DNA from: PFJX01 sp040751755
GTDB taxonomy: Bacteria; Pseudomonadota; Gammaproteobacteria; Burkholderiales; Thiobacillaceae
Direction of reading: 5' to 3'
NCBI GenBank assembly: GCA_040751755.1
Contig: JBFMHC010000025.1
Location: 62,001 to 126,000, forward strand
DNA: 64,000 nt
Numbering within the stretch: the first letter of the stretch is position 1; every line of letters begins with the position of its first letter. Shown here piece after piece: positions 24,202-32,812 of the stretch. The notes below the pieces were generated by a model that made no database searches, had not been told where the DNA came from, and saw only the letters and a list, made by a program, of their open reading frames with translations. The position numbers and the translations under genes were made by a program.

Positions 24202-26388
24202 ATGAGCAACATCGACCGTCGCGGCTTCCTGCGCGTCCTGGCCTCCGGCGCCGGCGCCACCGTCGCCCTTTCCGTGCTTCCCCCGTCCATCCAGCGCGCC
24301 CTGGCCGTCGAGCCGAACCGCCGCACCGGCACCATCATGGACGTGGAGCACATCGTCATCCTGACCCAGGAGAACCGCTCCTTCGACCATTACTTCGGCA
24401 CCCTGGCCGGCGTGCGCGGCTTCGGCGACCCGTTCCCGATCCCCGTGGCGGACTCGACCGGCATCACCGGCAAGACCGTGTGGACCCAGCCCAACGCCTC
24501 CGTGCGCGTGAGCGGCAAGCCCATCGCCCCCTTCCACCTGAATACCGAGCAGAACTTCGACACCATGCGCGTCGCCGGCACGCCGCACTCCTGGACGGAC
24601 GCGCAGTACGCCTGGAACAACGGCCTGATGAACGCCTGGCCGAAGGCGAAGCAGAACCACTCCCTGGGCTACTTCAAGGAACAGGACCTGCCGTTCCAGT
24701 ACGCCCTGGCCAACGCCTTCACGATCTGCGACGCCTACCACTGCTCGTTCCAGGGCGGCACCAACACCAACCGCCTGTTCCTCTGGACCGGCAGCAACGA
24801 CCCGCACGCCACCGGCAACGGCCCCGCCACCTACAACGACTACGACTGGTTCACCTCCGATCCGGGCAACAACGGCGGCTACACCTGGATGACCTACACC
24901 GAGCGCCTGGAGCAGGCCGGCATCAGCTGGCAGGTGTACGAGAACATGGACGACAACTTCACCGACAACTCGCTCGCCGGCTTCCAGTCCTTCCGCGACG
25001 CCTGGTTCCAGCGCCCCGGCTACTCCGAGGCCCTGCGCCAGCGCGGCGTGAGCACGCGCGACCTGGACAAGCTGAAGGAGGACGTGCTGGCCGGCACCCT
25101 GCCGCAGGTGTCCTGGGTGGTCGCCACCGCCGAGGGCTCCGAGCACCCCGGCCCCTCCAGCCCGGCGCAGGGCGCGGACTACACCGCGCGCCTGCTGGAC
25201 GCCCTCACCGCCAACCCCGAGGTGTGGAGCAAGACCGTGCTGTTCGTGAACTTCGACGAGAACGACGGTTTCTTCGACCACCTGCCGCCGCCCGCCGCCC
25301 CCTCCTACGTGACCTGGAACGCCGACCCGGCGCTGGCCGTGCTGGCGGGCGATTCCACCGTCGACACCAGCGGCGAGTACCACGAGCACCTGGTCAGCTA
25401 CCACAGCAGCACCACCGAGCAGAAGCTGCTGCACCGCGCCTACGGCCTCGGCCCGCGCGTGCCCATGTACGTGGTGTCGCCGTGGAGCAAGGGCGGCTGG
25501 GTCAACTCCGAGGTGTTCGACCACACCTCCGTGATCCGCTTCATCGAGGCCCGCTTCGGCGTCATGGAGCCGAACATCAGCGCCTGGCGCCGCGCCGTGT
25601 GCGGTGACCTGACCTCCGCCTTCAACTTCGCCGACCCCAACGACGAGGCCTTCTTCAGCAAGCTGCCCGCCACCCTGGCCCTGGCCGACAAGGCCCGCGC
25701 CATCGTCGGCCAGCCGGTGCCCGTGCCGCCCAGCCCGGCGGTCATGCCCATGCAGGAGGTCGGTATCCGCCCCGCGCGCGCCCTGCCGTATGAGCTGCAC
25801 GTCGGCGCCGAGGCGATCTCCGCCACCCAGGTGCGGCTCCGCTTCGACAACACGGGCGCCGCCGCCGCGGTGTTCCACGTCTACGACCGCCTTAACCTGA
25901 GCGCCATGCCGCGCCGCTACACCGTCGAGCCGGGCAAGCTGCTGGACGGCGTCTGGAGCGTCGCCGCCAGCGGCGCCTACGACCTGTGGGTGCTCGGCCC
26001 CAACGGCTTCCACCGCCATTGCACCGGCAACGCCAAGCGCGCCAACCTGCCCGCGCAGGCGAAGCCGGAGGCGGTCGCGGCCTACGACGTGGCCGGCGGC
26101 AAGCTGCTGGTGAAGCTGGAAAACCATGGCACGCGCGTCTGCGTGTTCAGCGTCGTCGCCAACAAGTACTTCGACGCCAAGCCGCGCTACGTCACGGTCC
26201 CGGCCAAGGGCGCCAAGACCCTTGAGCTGCCGCTGCACGACAGCGCCTACTGGTACGACTACTCGGTGAAGGTGCGCGGCCAGGCCGACTTCAGCCGCCG
26301 CTTCGCCGGCCGCATGGAGACCGGCGAGCACGGCTTCAGCGACCCGGCCATGGGTGGCGTGGCGGTGGAGAACCAGTACGTGGTCTGA
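24202..26388 (+). CDS. Tat-exported phospholipase C (phosphocholine-type, alkaline-phosphatase-superfamily)
   Basis: A 728-residue enzyme that hydrolyses phospholipids to diacylglycerol and a phospho-head group. The Tat signal DRRGFLRVLASGAGATVALS is followed by the phosphoesterase-family catalytic start VEHIVILTQENRSFDHYFGT (about 48-67), where Glu-Asn are metal ligands. Later come FQGGTNTNRLF with the Thr nucleophile region, VNFDENDGFFDHLPPP with Asp, Glu and His ligands, and the two C-terminal DUF756 beta domains (about 530-720) typical of PlcN/PlcH proteins. Length fits the family. It may scavenge phosphate or choline. A strong intrinsic terminator follows. Confidence 0.93.
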   Translation: MSNIDRRGFLRVLASGAGATVALSVLPPSIQRALAVEPNRRTGTIMDVEHIVILTQENRSFDHYFGTLAGVRGFGDPFPIPVADSTGITGKTVWTQPNASVRVSGKPIAPFHLNTEQNFDTMRVAGTPHSWTDAQYAWNNGLMNAWPKAKQNHSLGYFKEQDLPFQYALANAFTICDAYHCSFQGGTNTNRLFLWTGSNDPHATGNGPATYNDYDWFTSDPGNNGGYTWMTYTERLEQAGISWQVYENMDDNFTDNSLAGFQSFRDAWFQRPGYSEALRQRGVSTRDLDKLKEDVLAGTLPQVSWVVATAEGSEHPGPSSPAQGADYTARLLDALTANPEVWSKTVLFVNFDENDGFFDHLPPPAAPSYVTWNADPALAVLAGDSTVDTSGEYHEHLVSYHSSTTEQKLLHRAYGLGPRVPMYVVSPWSKGGWVNSEVFDHTSVIRFIEARFGVMEPNISAWRRAVCGDLTSAFNFADPNDEAFFSKLPATLALADKARAIVGQPVPVPPSPAVMPMQEVGIRPARALPYELHVGAEAISATQVRLRFDNTGAAAAVFHVYDRLNLSAMPRRYTVEPGKLLDGVWSVAASGAYDLWVLGPNGFHRHCTGNAKRANLPAQAKPEAVAAYDVAGGKLLVKLENHGTRVCVFSVVANKYFDAKPRYVTVPAKGAKTLELPLHDSAYWYDYSVKVRGQADFSRRFAGRMETGEHGFSDPAMGGVAVENQYVV

Positions 26389-26410
26389 TCCGCCCCGGCG
26401 GTCATTGAGC

Positions 26411-26440
26411 AAGGGCACGGCCGCGAGGCCGTGCCCTTTT
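26411..26440 (+). terminator. rho-independent terminator
   Basis: AAGGGCACGGCC-GCGA-GGCCGTGCCCTT followed by TT, a 12-bp perfect stem with GNRA tetraloop, 22 bp after the phospholipase stop. It also ends convergent transcription because the stem starts with AA on the other side. Confidence 0.92.
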
Positions 26441-26460
26441 CATTTGCCCCGGACGGATAA

Positions 26461-26516
26461 CCCCCTCCCCCGACGGGGGAGGGCTGGGGAGAGGGCGGCA
26501 GCCGAAGGCCGCCAAG
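26461..26516. repeat. GC-rich palindromic repeat, copy 5
   Basis: CCCCCTCCCCCGACGGGGGA and GGGCTGGGGAGAGGGCGGCA followed by GGCCGCC. It lies just past the dienelactone hydrolase 3' end and is very similar to copy 6 at 29029-29082, including the flanking gene end. Confidence 0.75.
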
Positions 26517-26531
26517 AGCGGCAAGCCCCGC

Positions 26532-27425
26532 TCAAACCCCGTGCTGCCTGAACCACTCCCGCATGCGCCGCCAGCCGTCCTCAGCCGGCTCCTTGCGGTA
26601 GCTCTCGCGGTAGTCCGCGTGGAAGGCGTGCGGCGCGTCGGCGTAGACGTGGATCGTGGAGGCCTTGCTGGCGGGGTTGTCGGCCTTCGCCAGGGCCGCG
26701 CGCATCTGTTCCACCGTCTCCAGGGGGATGCCCGTGTCCTGGCCGCCATACAGGCCCAGCACCGGCCCGTTCAGCTTGTCCGCGATGTCCAGCGGGTGGC
26801 GCGGCGTCAGCTCGCTGGTCTTGCTCGCCAGGCGGCCGTACCAGGCCACGCCGGCCTTCACGCGCGGGTTGTGGGCCGCGTACAGCCAGGTGATGCGCCC
26901 GCCCCAGCAGAAGCCGGTGACGCCCAGGCGCGCCGCGTCGCCGCCGTTCGCCGCGGCCCAGGCCGCGCAGGCGTCGAGGTCCGCCATCACCTGGCTGTCC
27001 GGCACCTTGGACACCACCTTGGCGAGGATGTCGGGGATGGTGGTGTACTGGCGCGGGTCGCCCTGGCGCGCGTACAGCTCGGGGGCGATGGCCTGGTAGC
27101 CCAGCTTGGCGAGGCGCCGGCAGGTGTCCTTGATGTACTCGTGCACACCGAAGATCTCCTGCACCACCAGCAGGGTGGGGAAGTTCGTCCCGGTGGCCGG
27201 CTGGGCGCGGTAGGCCGGCATGTTGCCGTCCGCTGTCGGCACCTGGATTTCGCCGGCGACGAGGCCGGTTGCGTCCGTGCTGATGGCGGTCTGCGCCCGC
27301 ACCGGCTGCACCGCCAGGGCGAAGCCCGCGCCCAGCGCGGTGACCAGGAAGCCGCGCCGGCCCAGGGGCGGGGGCGGCGGCACCAGGGAGGCGTATTCGG
27401 CGGTCAGCAGGTCGGTGTCTTGCAT
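26532..27425 (-). CDS. dienelactone hydrolase family protein with Tat-like signal
   Basis: A 297-residue alpha/beta hydrolase. Residues 1-45 contain a twin-arginine-type export signal (LGRRGFLVTALGAGFALAV). The hydrolase core starts with the GEIQVPTADG beta strand; the nucleophile is Cys in GFCWGG, the acid is probably the Asp in YGGQDTGIP, and the His is in YADAPHAFHADYR, giving the Cys-Asp-His triad of dienelactone hydrolases. ATG 27425 has GAGGAGAG upstream; a frame starting at 27467 is less likely. Exported members of this family are often of unknown substrate. The end of this gene is echoed at 29100-29153. Confidence 0.9.
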   Translation of the reverse strand: MQDTDLLTAEYASLVPPPPPLGRRGFLVTALGAGFALAVQPVRAQTAISTDATGLVAGEIQVPTADGNMPAYRAQPATGTNFPTLLVVQEIFGVHEYIKDTCRRLAKLGYQAIAPELYARQGDPRQYTTIPDILAKVVSKVPDSQVMADLDACAAWAAANGGDAARLGVTGFCWGGRITWLYAAHNPRVKAGVAWYGRLASKTSELTPRHPLDIADKLNGPVLGLYGGQDTGIPLETVEQMRAALAKADNPASKASTIHVYADAPHAFHADYRESYRKEPAEDGWRRMREWFRQHGV

Positions 27426-27526
27426 GGGTCTCTCCTCTCGTTGGGTTTGTGGATGGTGCAGGGGCAAGGCTACAGGAGCCGGCGCGACGCAGATAGCGCG
27501 CCGCGCCGCCCGCTCAGGCAGGGTGC

Positions 27527-27548
27527 TATGATCCTCTTACCAAGTAAG
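27527..27548 (+). promoter_or_regulatory. vapBC -10 element and operator-like palindrome
   Basis: TATGAT at 27527-27532 is a good -10, overlapped or followed by CTTAC-CAA-GTAAG (27536-27548), a short palindrome suited to autoregulation by the AbrB-type antitoxin. No clear -35 is seen. Confidence 0.5.
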
Positions 27549-27562
27549 ACATCGGAGGCGAT

Positions 27563-27823
27563 ATGACCACCGTAACCGTTTCGGACAAGGGCCAGGTCGT
27601 CATCCCGGCGGAGATTCGGCGCCAGCTGGGCATCACGCCCGGCTGCCAGCTGGACTTCTCCCTGGATGGCAACACCATCCGCGCCGAACTCAAGCGCCGG
27701 ATCCCCCCCACCCGCGTGGAGGAGGGGTTCGGCATGCTGGTCTGCGGGCAGCCGGGCAAGCGCAGGCTGGCCGACTTCGACGTGGCCGCGGCCATGCGGG
27801 AGGCCAAGGATGATCGCGATTGA
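27563..27823 (+). CDS. vapB: AbrB/MazE-type antitoxin (VapB)
   Basis: An 86-residue protein with an N-terminal swapped-hairpin AbrB DNA-binding domain: TTVTVSDKGQVVIPAEIRRQ then LGITPGCQLDFSLDGN. The C-terminal tail (RRLADFDVAAAMREAKDDRD) is the likely toxin-neutralising segment. GGAGG precedes the ATG. The toxin gene starts 14 bp before this gene ends, a classic antitoxin-first overlap. It should bind its own promoter at the nearby palindrome together with the toxin. Confidence 0.9.
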   Translation: MTTVTVSDKGQVVIPAEIRRQLGITPGCQLDFSLDGNTIRAELKRRIPPTRVEEGFGMLVCGQPGKRRLADFDVAAAMREAKDDRD

Positions 27824-28226
27824 CACCAACATCCTGGCGCGCTTCTACGTGGATGACCCGGGCGACCCGGAGGCGGCCCGGCAACGTCCCGCCGCACGCC
27901 GGCTCCTGGCCGAATCACCCGGCATCTTCGTCCCCCTGACGGTGGTGCTGGAACTGGAATGGGTGCTGCGTGCCTTTTATGGCTTCGCCGCCGCCGATTT
28001 CGCCCGCGTCGTGCGGCATCTGCTGGGGCTCGCCAACGTCACCGTGGAGGAATGGCCGCGTGTCGCCGAGGCCGTGGACTGGCACGTGGAAGGCCTGGAT
28101 TTCGCCGATGCCCTGCACCTGCTGGCCAGCCGGCATTGCGAAGCGTTCGTGACCTTCGACGACCGCCGTTTCGCCCGGCGGGCGCAGCGCCTGGGGGGTG
28201 AGCCGGCGGTCAGGGTGCCAGCATGA
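27810..28226 (+). CDS. vapC: PIN-domain ribonuclease toxin (VapC)
   Basis: A 138-residue PIN-domain protein. The acidic active-site residues are visible: Asp5 in MIAIDTNILARF, Glu near 46 in LTVVLELEWVL, Asp near 95 in GLDFADALHLL and Asp near 114 in FVTFDDRRF. VapC toxins cleave tRNA or rRNA and are neutralised by the cognate VapB. The overlap with the antitoxin gene is 14 bp and AAGG precedes the ATG. This is a type II toxin-antitoxin pair in a chromosomal region that also contains integron-like DNA 1.5 kb away. Confidence 0.9.
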   Translation: MIAIDTNILARFYVDDPGDPEAARQRPAARRLLAESPGIFVPLTVVLELEWVLRAFYGFAAADFARVVRHLLGLANVTVEEWPRVAEAVDWHVEGLDFADALHLLASRHCEAFVTFDDRRFARRAQRLGGEPAVRVPA

Positions 28227-28334
28227 CGACGATGAGTGCGCGGGCTTGAGTGGCGAGCCGCTGCGGCCCGGTGGGGACTGTCACGGCGCGGCCTACAATG
28301 CCCCCATTCCCGTATCCCCGCCGCCCCCAACCGC

Positions 28335-28739
28335 ATGCACCCTCGCTTCACCATCCCGCCGGACGAGGTCGAATTCAGCGCGATCCGCGCCCAGGGGGCC
28401 GGCGGCCAGAACGTCAACAAGGTCTCCAGCGCCGTCCACCTGCGCTTCGACATCGCCGCCTCGTCGCTGCCGGACGAGATACGCGAGCGGCTGCTGAAGC
28501 TCGGCGACCAGCGCATCAGCAAGGACGGCGTGGTGATCATCAAGGCGCAGGAATTCCGCAGCCAGGAGAAAAACCGTGCCGAGGCCCTGCGCCGGCTGGA
28601 GGAACTGATCGCCAGCGTCGCCGTGGTGCCGAAGAAACGCCGGCCGACCCGCCCCAGCCGGGCCGCGTCCGCGCGGCGCATGGAGGAGAAGGCGCGGCGC
28701 GCGACGGTGAAGGCGGGGCGGGGCAAGGTCCGCGAATAG
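28335..28739 (+). CDS. arfB: alternative ribosome-rescue factor / peptidyl-tRNA hydrolase ArfB
   Basis: A 134-residue protein with the release-factor catalytic GGQ in IRAQGAGGQNVNKVSSAV (Gly-Gly-Gln near 21-23) and a basic, Lys/Arg-rich C-terminal tail (KKRRPTRPSRAASARR onward) that enters the mRNA channel. It rescues ribosomes stalled on non-stop mRNA by hydrolysing peptidyl-tRNA. Length equals E. coli ArfB/YaeJ (about 140). Start ATG 28335 gives MHPRFTIPPDEVEF, the normal family N-terminus; the longer in-frame version adds an unconserved Arg/Trp-rich leader. Confidence 0.94.
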   Translation: MHPRFTIPPDEVEFSAIRAQGAGGQNVNKVSSAVHLRFDIAASSLPDEIRERLLKLGDQRISKDGVVIIKAQEFRSQEKNRAEALRRLEELIASVAVVPKKRRPTRPSRAASARRMEEKARRATVKAGRGKVRE

Positions 28740-28792
28740 GGCAGACCGGGCAGCGGCAGGACTAGGACAGACAGGAAAGGACGGGCACCACG

Positions 28793-28999
28793 ATGGCCAC
28801 GATGACCTATGAACAACACCTCGACGAGGTCGCCACCCTCCTCTACGAGGAATATGAGCTGAGCGAGGAGGCGGCGATCCAGATGGTGATGCGCGCCCAG
28901 GCGGACGACTACTTCAGCGGCCACGACGACGACCCGTCCATCTGCACCCTGGAGCGCGCGCACCAGGACGCGAAGGCCGTGTTCAAGCGCTACAAGTAA
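28793..28999 (+). CDS. small acidic hypothetical protein
   Basis: A 68-residue protein, mainly helical and acidic (EQHLDEVATLLYEEYELSEE, then FSGHDDDPSICTLERAHQDA). AAAGGA lies upstream of the ATG, and the position after arfB on the same strand suggests read-through expression. I do not recognise a named family, although the pattern resembles small proteins conserved in betaproteobacteria. No membrane segment or signal is present. Confidence 0.65.
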   Translation: MATMTYEQHLDEVATLLYEEYELSEEAAIQMVMRAQADDYFSGHDDDPSICTLERAHQDAKAVFKRYK

Positions 29000-29028
29000 C
29001 CGTCAGCGGTCCACCCCGCTTCCCGCGT

Positions 29029-29082
29029 CCCCCTCCCCCGACGGGGGAGGGCCGGGGAGAGGGCGGCGGCCAAAGGCCGCCA
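29029..29082. repeat. GC-rich palindromic repeat, copy 6
   Basis: CCCCCTCCCCCGACGGGGGA then GGGCCGGGGAGAGGGCGGCG and a GGCGGCC-AAA-GGCCGCC hairpin. It is nearly the same as copy 5, and both are followed by the same gene 3' end. Confidence 0.75.
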
Positions 29083-29099
29083 GGAAAGGCTAGGTCCGC

Positions 29100-29153
29100 T
29101 CAGGCCCCATGCGGCCTGAACCGCGCCCGCATGCGCCGCGTCAGCCACGGCTT
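29100..29153 (-). pseudogene. remnant resembling the 3' end of the dienelactone hydrolase gene
   Basis: On the minus strand, codons ending TRRMRARFRPHGA-stop align with WRRMREWFRQHGV-stop of the hydrolase at 26532. Most nucleotides match over roughly 45-50 bp, and the adjoining repeat is the same. The frame has no start and is cut off upstream by unrelated AT-rich DNA. This suggests a duplicated gene end, or a repeat-mediated copy, later truncated by the integron-like insertion. The short length limits certainty. Confidence 0.5.
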
Positions 29154-29234
29154 GGGGCCATGGCGTGATATGGCTTCAGCTCAGGTGGGAAAGTTGTTTT
29201 GCAAGACCTGACCCCATCCTTTTGCGCAATGTGC

Positions 29235-29546
29235 TCATGAGCCAAATGAATTCACAAGCAATAACAATAAGAGAAAAGCAAACGCTGCACTTTCTAGGAC
29301 GGCAATACCCATTGCTGTGAGCAAGCGGACAACGTCTTTGGGGCCGGAAAGCGTGAGATAGCTCAAAACTGCTGAGAAGGCGGCGAAGAGCAATATGCCA
29401 ACGAAGGCTGGCATATAGCCGCCTGGGCGGTGTTCGGCATGAGCAGAGGCGTATGCAAAAAAGGTGGCAGAAAAGATGCCGAGGCCACCCAAAATGGCCA
29501 CGGGAATCAGCCAGCCGAGAATGTTTTTGGGTAAGGCGACATGCAT
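29235..29546 (-). CDS. small membrane protein in integron-type cassette
   Basis: A 103-residue protein with three predicted membrane helices (ILGWLIPVAILGGLGIFSAT, a middle helix near 47-66, and a C-terminal helix ending FLLLLLLVNSFGS). It starts 13 bp after the attC core site at 29560-29566 and has AT-rich composition unlike the chromosome, as expected for a gene cassette. No second attC is recognisable after its stop, so the cassette may be truncated. The family is unknown. Confidence 0.6.
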   Translation of the reverse strand: MHVALPKNILGWLIPVAILGGLGIFSATFFAYASAHAEHRPGGYMPAFVGILLFAAFSAVLSYLTLSGPKDVVRLLTAMGIAVLESAAFAFLLLLLLVNSFGS

Positions 29547-29559
29547 AGTGTTTAGCCTT

Positions 29560-29640
29560 GCCTAACGTCGAAGGTGAGGGGCGCGGAGACAGCAAGCAAA
29601 GCTTGCTGGCGGAGCGTCCCACTCGACCGTAGTGTTAGAC
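29560..29640 (-). repeat. attC recombination site (59-base element)
   Basis: Reading the minus strand, the site starts GTCTAAC (29634-29640) and ends GTTAGGC (29560-29566), the R'' and R' core sites. Between them lies an imperfect palindrome with paired GTCGA/TCGAC arms and a central CAGCAAGC-TTT-GCTTGCTG hairpin. Length (about 81 bp), extrahelical bases and the conserved ends fit integron cassette attC sites. Confidence 0.9.
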
Positions 29641-29649
29641 ACGGTGCTC

Positions 29650-29952
29650 TTAGTAGTAGCCACCAATCACCCCATGAAATATATAAAGAAGTTCAAAGCT
29701 AACAAACCACCACCCGGCGCCTACCAAGAAACCGAACAGAATGACTTTCAGTTTTTTTTCCGGTGATTTGTTGAGAAAAAACAGACTTGCAATAACAGAT
29801 GCTACCCAAAAGGTGCTGCCATATGAATAACAATGAACTTTGAAGGCGAGGCCGTTTTGATTGATTACATGCACGCCATACCAGTCGACCACAAGTAGCA
29901 GACTGACGAATGTTATGAAGACAATAAGTAGCGGAGTAGGTAGCGGCCACAT
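29650..29952 (-). CDS. small membrane protein in integron-type cassette
   Basis: A 100-residue protein with three predicted membrane helices (LLIVFITFVSLLLVVDW; TFWVASVIASLFFL; VILFGFLVGAGWWFVSFELL). It lies directly between a GTTAGAC core site (29960-29966) and the attC at 29560-29640, in the standard gene-then-attC order, so this is a complete cassette of about 400 bp. Composition is AT-rich. Function is unknown, as for most cassette genes. Confidence 0.68.
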   Translation of the reverse strand: MWPLPTPLLIVFITFVSLLLVVDWYGVHVINQNGLAFKVHCYSYGSTFWVASVIASLFFLNKSPEKKLKVILFGFLVGAGWWFVSFELLYIFHGVIGGYY

Positions 29953-29959
29953 TGCGAGT

Positions 29960-29966
29960 GTCTAAC
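29960..29966 (-). repeat. integron core site GTTAGAC (upstream cassette boundary)
   Basis: The minus strand reads GTTAGAC eight bases before the cassette gene start. It fits the GTTRRRY core cut by integron integrases and marks the insertion boundary. No full attI or attC and no integrase gene is seen beyond it. Confidence 0.6.
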
Positions 29967-29970
29967 GTGC

Positions 29971-29996
29971 AATATACACCTGGATAGGTGTATATT
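29971..29996. repeat. inverted repeat AATATACACCT-GGAT-AGGTGTATATT
   Basis: An 11-bp perfect inverted repeat next to the cassette boundary. Further copies of its arm, AGGTGTATAATATT (30009-30022) and AAAATACACCTG (30091-30102), follow within 110 bp. This could be an operator cluster or an integrase-binding repeat set. Confidence 0.7.
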
Positions 29997-30057
29997 TAAT
30001 TTCAAACGAGGTGTATAATATTTGATGATCTCCGGCAACCTATTGATTTTAAAAAAA

Positions 30058-30153
30058 TCAAAGCCACATGAGGGGGCGCGGTGAGCCGAGAAAATACACC
30101 TGCGGAGAATCTGGTAAGGCGGTGTGATATCTGCTGACGCATTGTTTCTTCAT
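30058..30153 (-). CDS. possible 31-residue ORF with strong ribosome site
   Basis: ATG 30153 is preceded by GGAGG at five bases and opens a 31-codon frame (beginning MKKQCVSRYHTALPDSP) that ends at 30058. It lies in the 331-bp gap between the cassettes and the exonuclease gene and reads towards the cassettes. It may be the interrupted start of an older gene, a leader ORF, or chance. No family is recognisable. Confidence 0.3.
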   Translation of the reverse strand: MKKQCVSRYHTALPDSPQVYFLGSPRPLMWL

Positions 30154-30283
30154 GGAACCTCCATTTTCCGCGCGGTAAGCCGCGTCTGCTTATGCACCTG
30201 TCTCATTACAGGGCAGCGTTTGATTTTCTAGCGGCTAGATTACACCCGTTGCACTCGCCTGCCATCCACAGGCAGGCCGCCGA

Positions 30284-30897
30284 TCACTTCCCTTCCTGCC
30301 CACCGATCCACCCCAACCCCCGAAACCTTAGATACAACTCTCGGCAGGCCCAGGCATCGGTCGCGGCGTAGCCGATCTGCGCGGGGGTGAGGCGGGGCGC
30401 GGCCCAGTTGGAGGTGCGTGTGCCCTTGGGGATGCGGAAGCCGAGGATCAGGCCGGCGAGGTTGCGCAGGCCGCTCTGGCCGATGCCGTGACGCTTGGCG
30501 ACGTTGCCCAGGTCGAGCACGGCGTTTTGCTCGAAGGGGAAGACCAGCTTGAGCTGGCGCAGGTCGTGGGCGAGGGCGATGCCGGCCTTGACGATGCCGG
30601 GGGCGGCGAGGACCTCGGCCAGCGCATCCGCGCAGTCGACCTGGCGCAACTGGAACAGGTGCACGGCGCGCGCCGTCGCCACCTGCACCAGGCAGGGCAG
30701 GTGGTGCTCGCCCTTGGTGAAGGCGGGGCGGGTCTCGGTGTCCAGGCCGACCACGCCTTCCTGGCGGATGTCGGCCAGGGCGCGGGCCAGGGCCTCGGCG
30801 GTGTTGACCAGGTTCACCTCGCCCTCGTAGCGCTGGATCGGCAGCTCGGCGAGGGCCTCGCGGGAGATGGTTTCCTTTGCGGTTTCGGGCCGGTTCA

Positions 30898-30898
<1 letters not shown>
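30284..30898 (-). CDS. RNase D-like 3'-5' exonuclease
   Basis: A 204-residue DnaQ-fold exonuclease. Exo I is VVGLDTETRPAF (Asp and Glu, about 49-60), Exo II is AGIALAHDLRQL (Asp) and Exo III is QIGYAATDAWACREL (Tyr and Asp), the DEDDy arrangement. Only the catalytic domain is present; the HRDC domains of RNase D are missing, as in the short bacterial Rnd-like/WRN-type exonucleases. Its ATG shares one base with the dbpA stop (TGATG), so the two are translationally coupled, pointing to a joint RNA-processing role. Confidence 0.88.
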
Positions 30899-32403
<1,505 letters not shown>

Positions 32404-32464
32404 GCCGGATTGTACCGGCCTGGTCGGCGGATGGCCCGTCCGGGGAGACGCGGATGGAGCGGAG

Positions 32465-32490
32465 GTCATTCCGGCGGACGCCGGGGTGAC
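32465..32490. repeat. REP-like palindrome, class 2
   Basis: GTCATTCCGGCG-GAC-GCCGGGGTGAC. It belongs to the GTCATTCCCGC...GCGGGAATGAC type of repeat, different from the CCCTCTCCCC family. A second copy is at 32769-32796. Confidence 0.6.
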
Positions 32491-32560
32491 GGGTGTCAGG
32501 GGTGTCCCTGGGGGATGTTGATCCTGGATCCGGCCGTGGCACGGCTATCTGGTCGGTCGC

Positions 32561-32706
32561 CACCCTCTCCCCAACCCTCCCCCGTCGGGGGAGGGGGCCG
32601 TTATTTCCCGCTCTCAGCGGGAGAGGACAGGCAGGCGGTCTTTCTGCACGTCGAGGCCGGCGGGCCGATTTTCCCTCTCCCAGAGGGAGAGGGCAGGGTG
32701 AGGGGG
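32561..32706. repeat. GC-rich palindromic repeat, copy 7 (three modules)
   Basis: ACCCTCTCCCCAACCCTCCC with a CCCCCGTCGGGGG hairpin, then TTCCCGCTCTCAGCGGGAGA, then TTCCCTCTCCCAGAGGGAGA and GGGCAGGGTGAGGG. With the class 2 palindromes it fills the 409-bp gap between dbpA and the GGDEF/EAL gene. Confidence 0.75.
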
Positions 32707-32768
32707 CCAGGCCTGGGTTTTCGGCAGTCCTGGCCATTGCAACTGCGTTTTCCGGGGTTGTTCAAGTT

Positions 32769-32796
32769 CGTCGTTCCCGCGATGCCGGGATGACGA
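32769..32796. repeat. REP-like palindrome, class 2
   Basis: CGTTCCCGC-GAT-GCCGGGATGACG with an imperfect stem, similar to 32465-32490. It lies just beyond the stop of the GGDEF/EAL gene. Confidence 0.55.
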
Positions 32797-32812
32797 ATGA
32801 ATCCGTGTCTCA

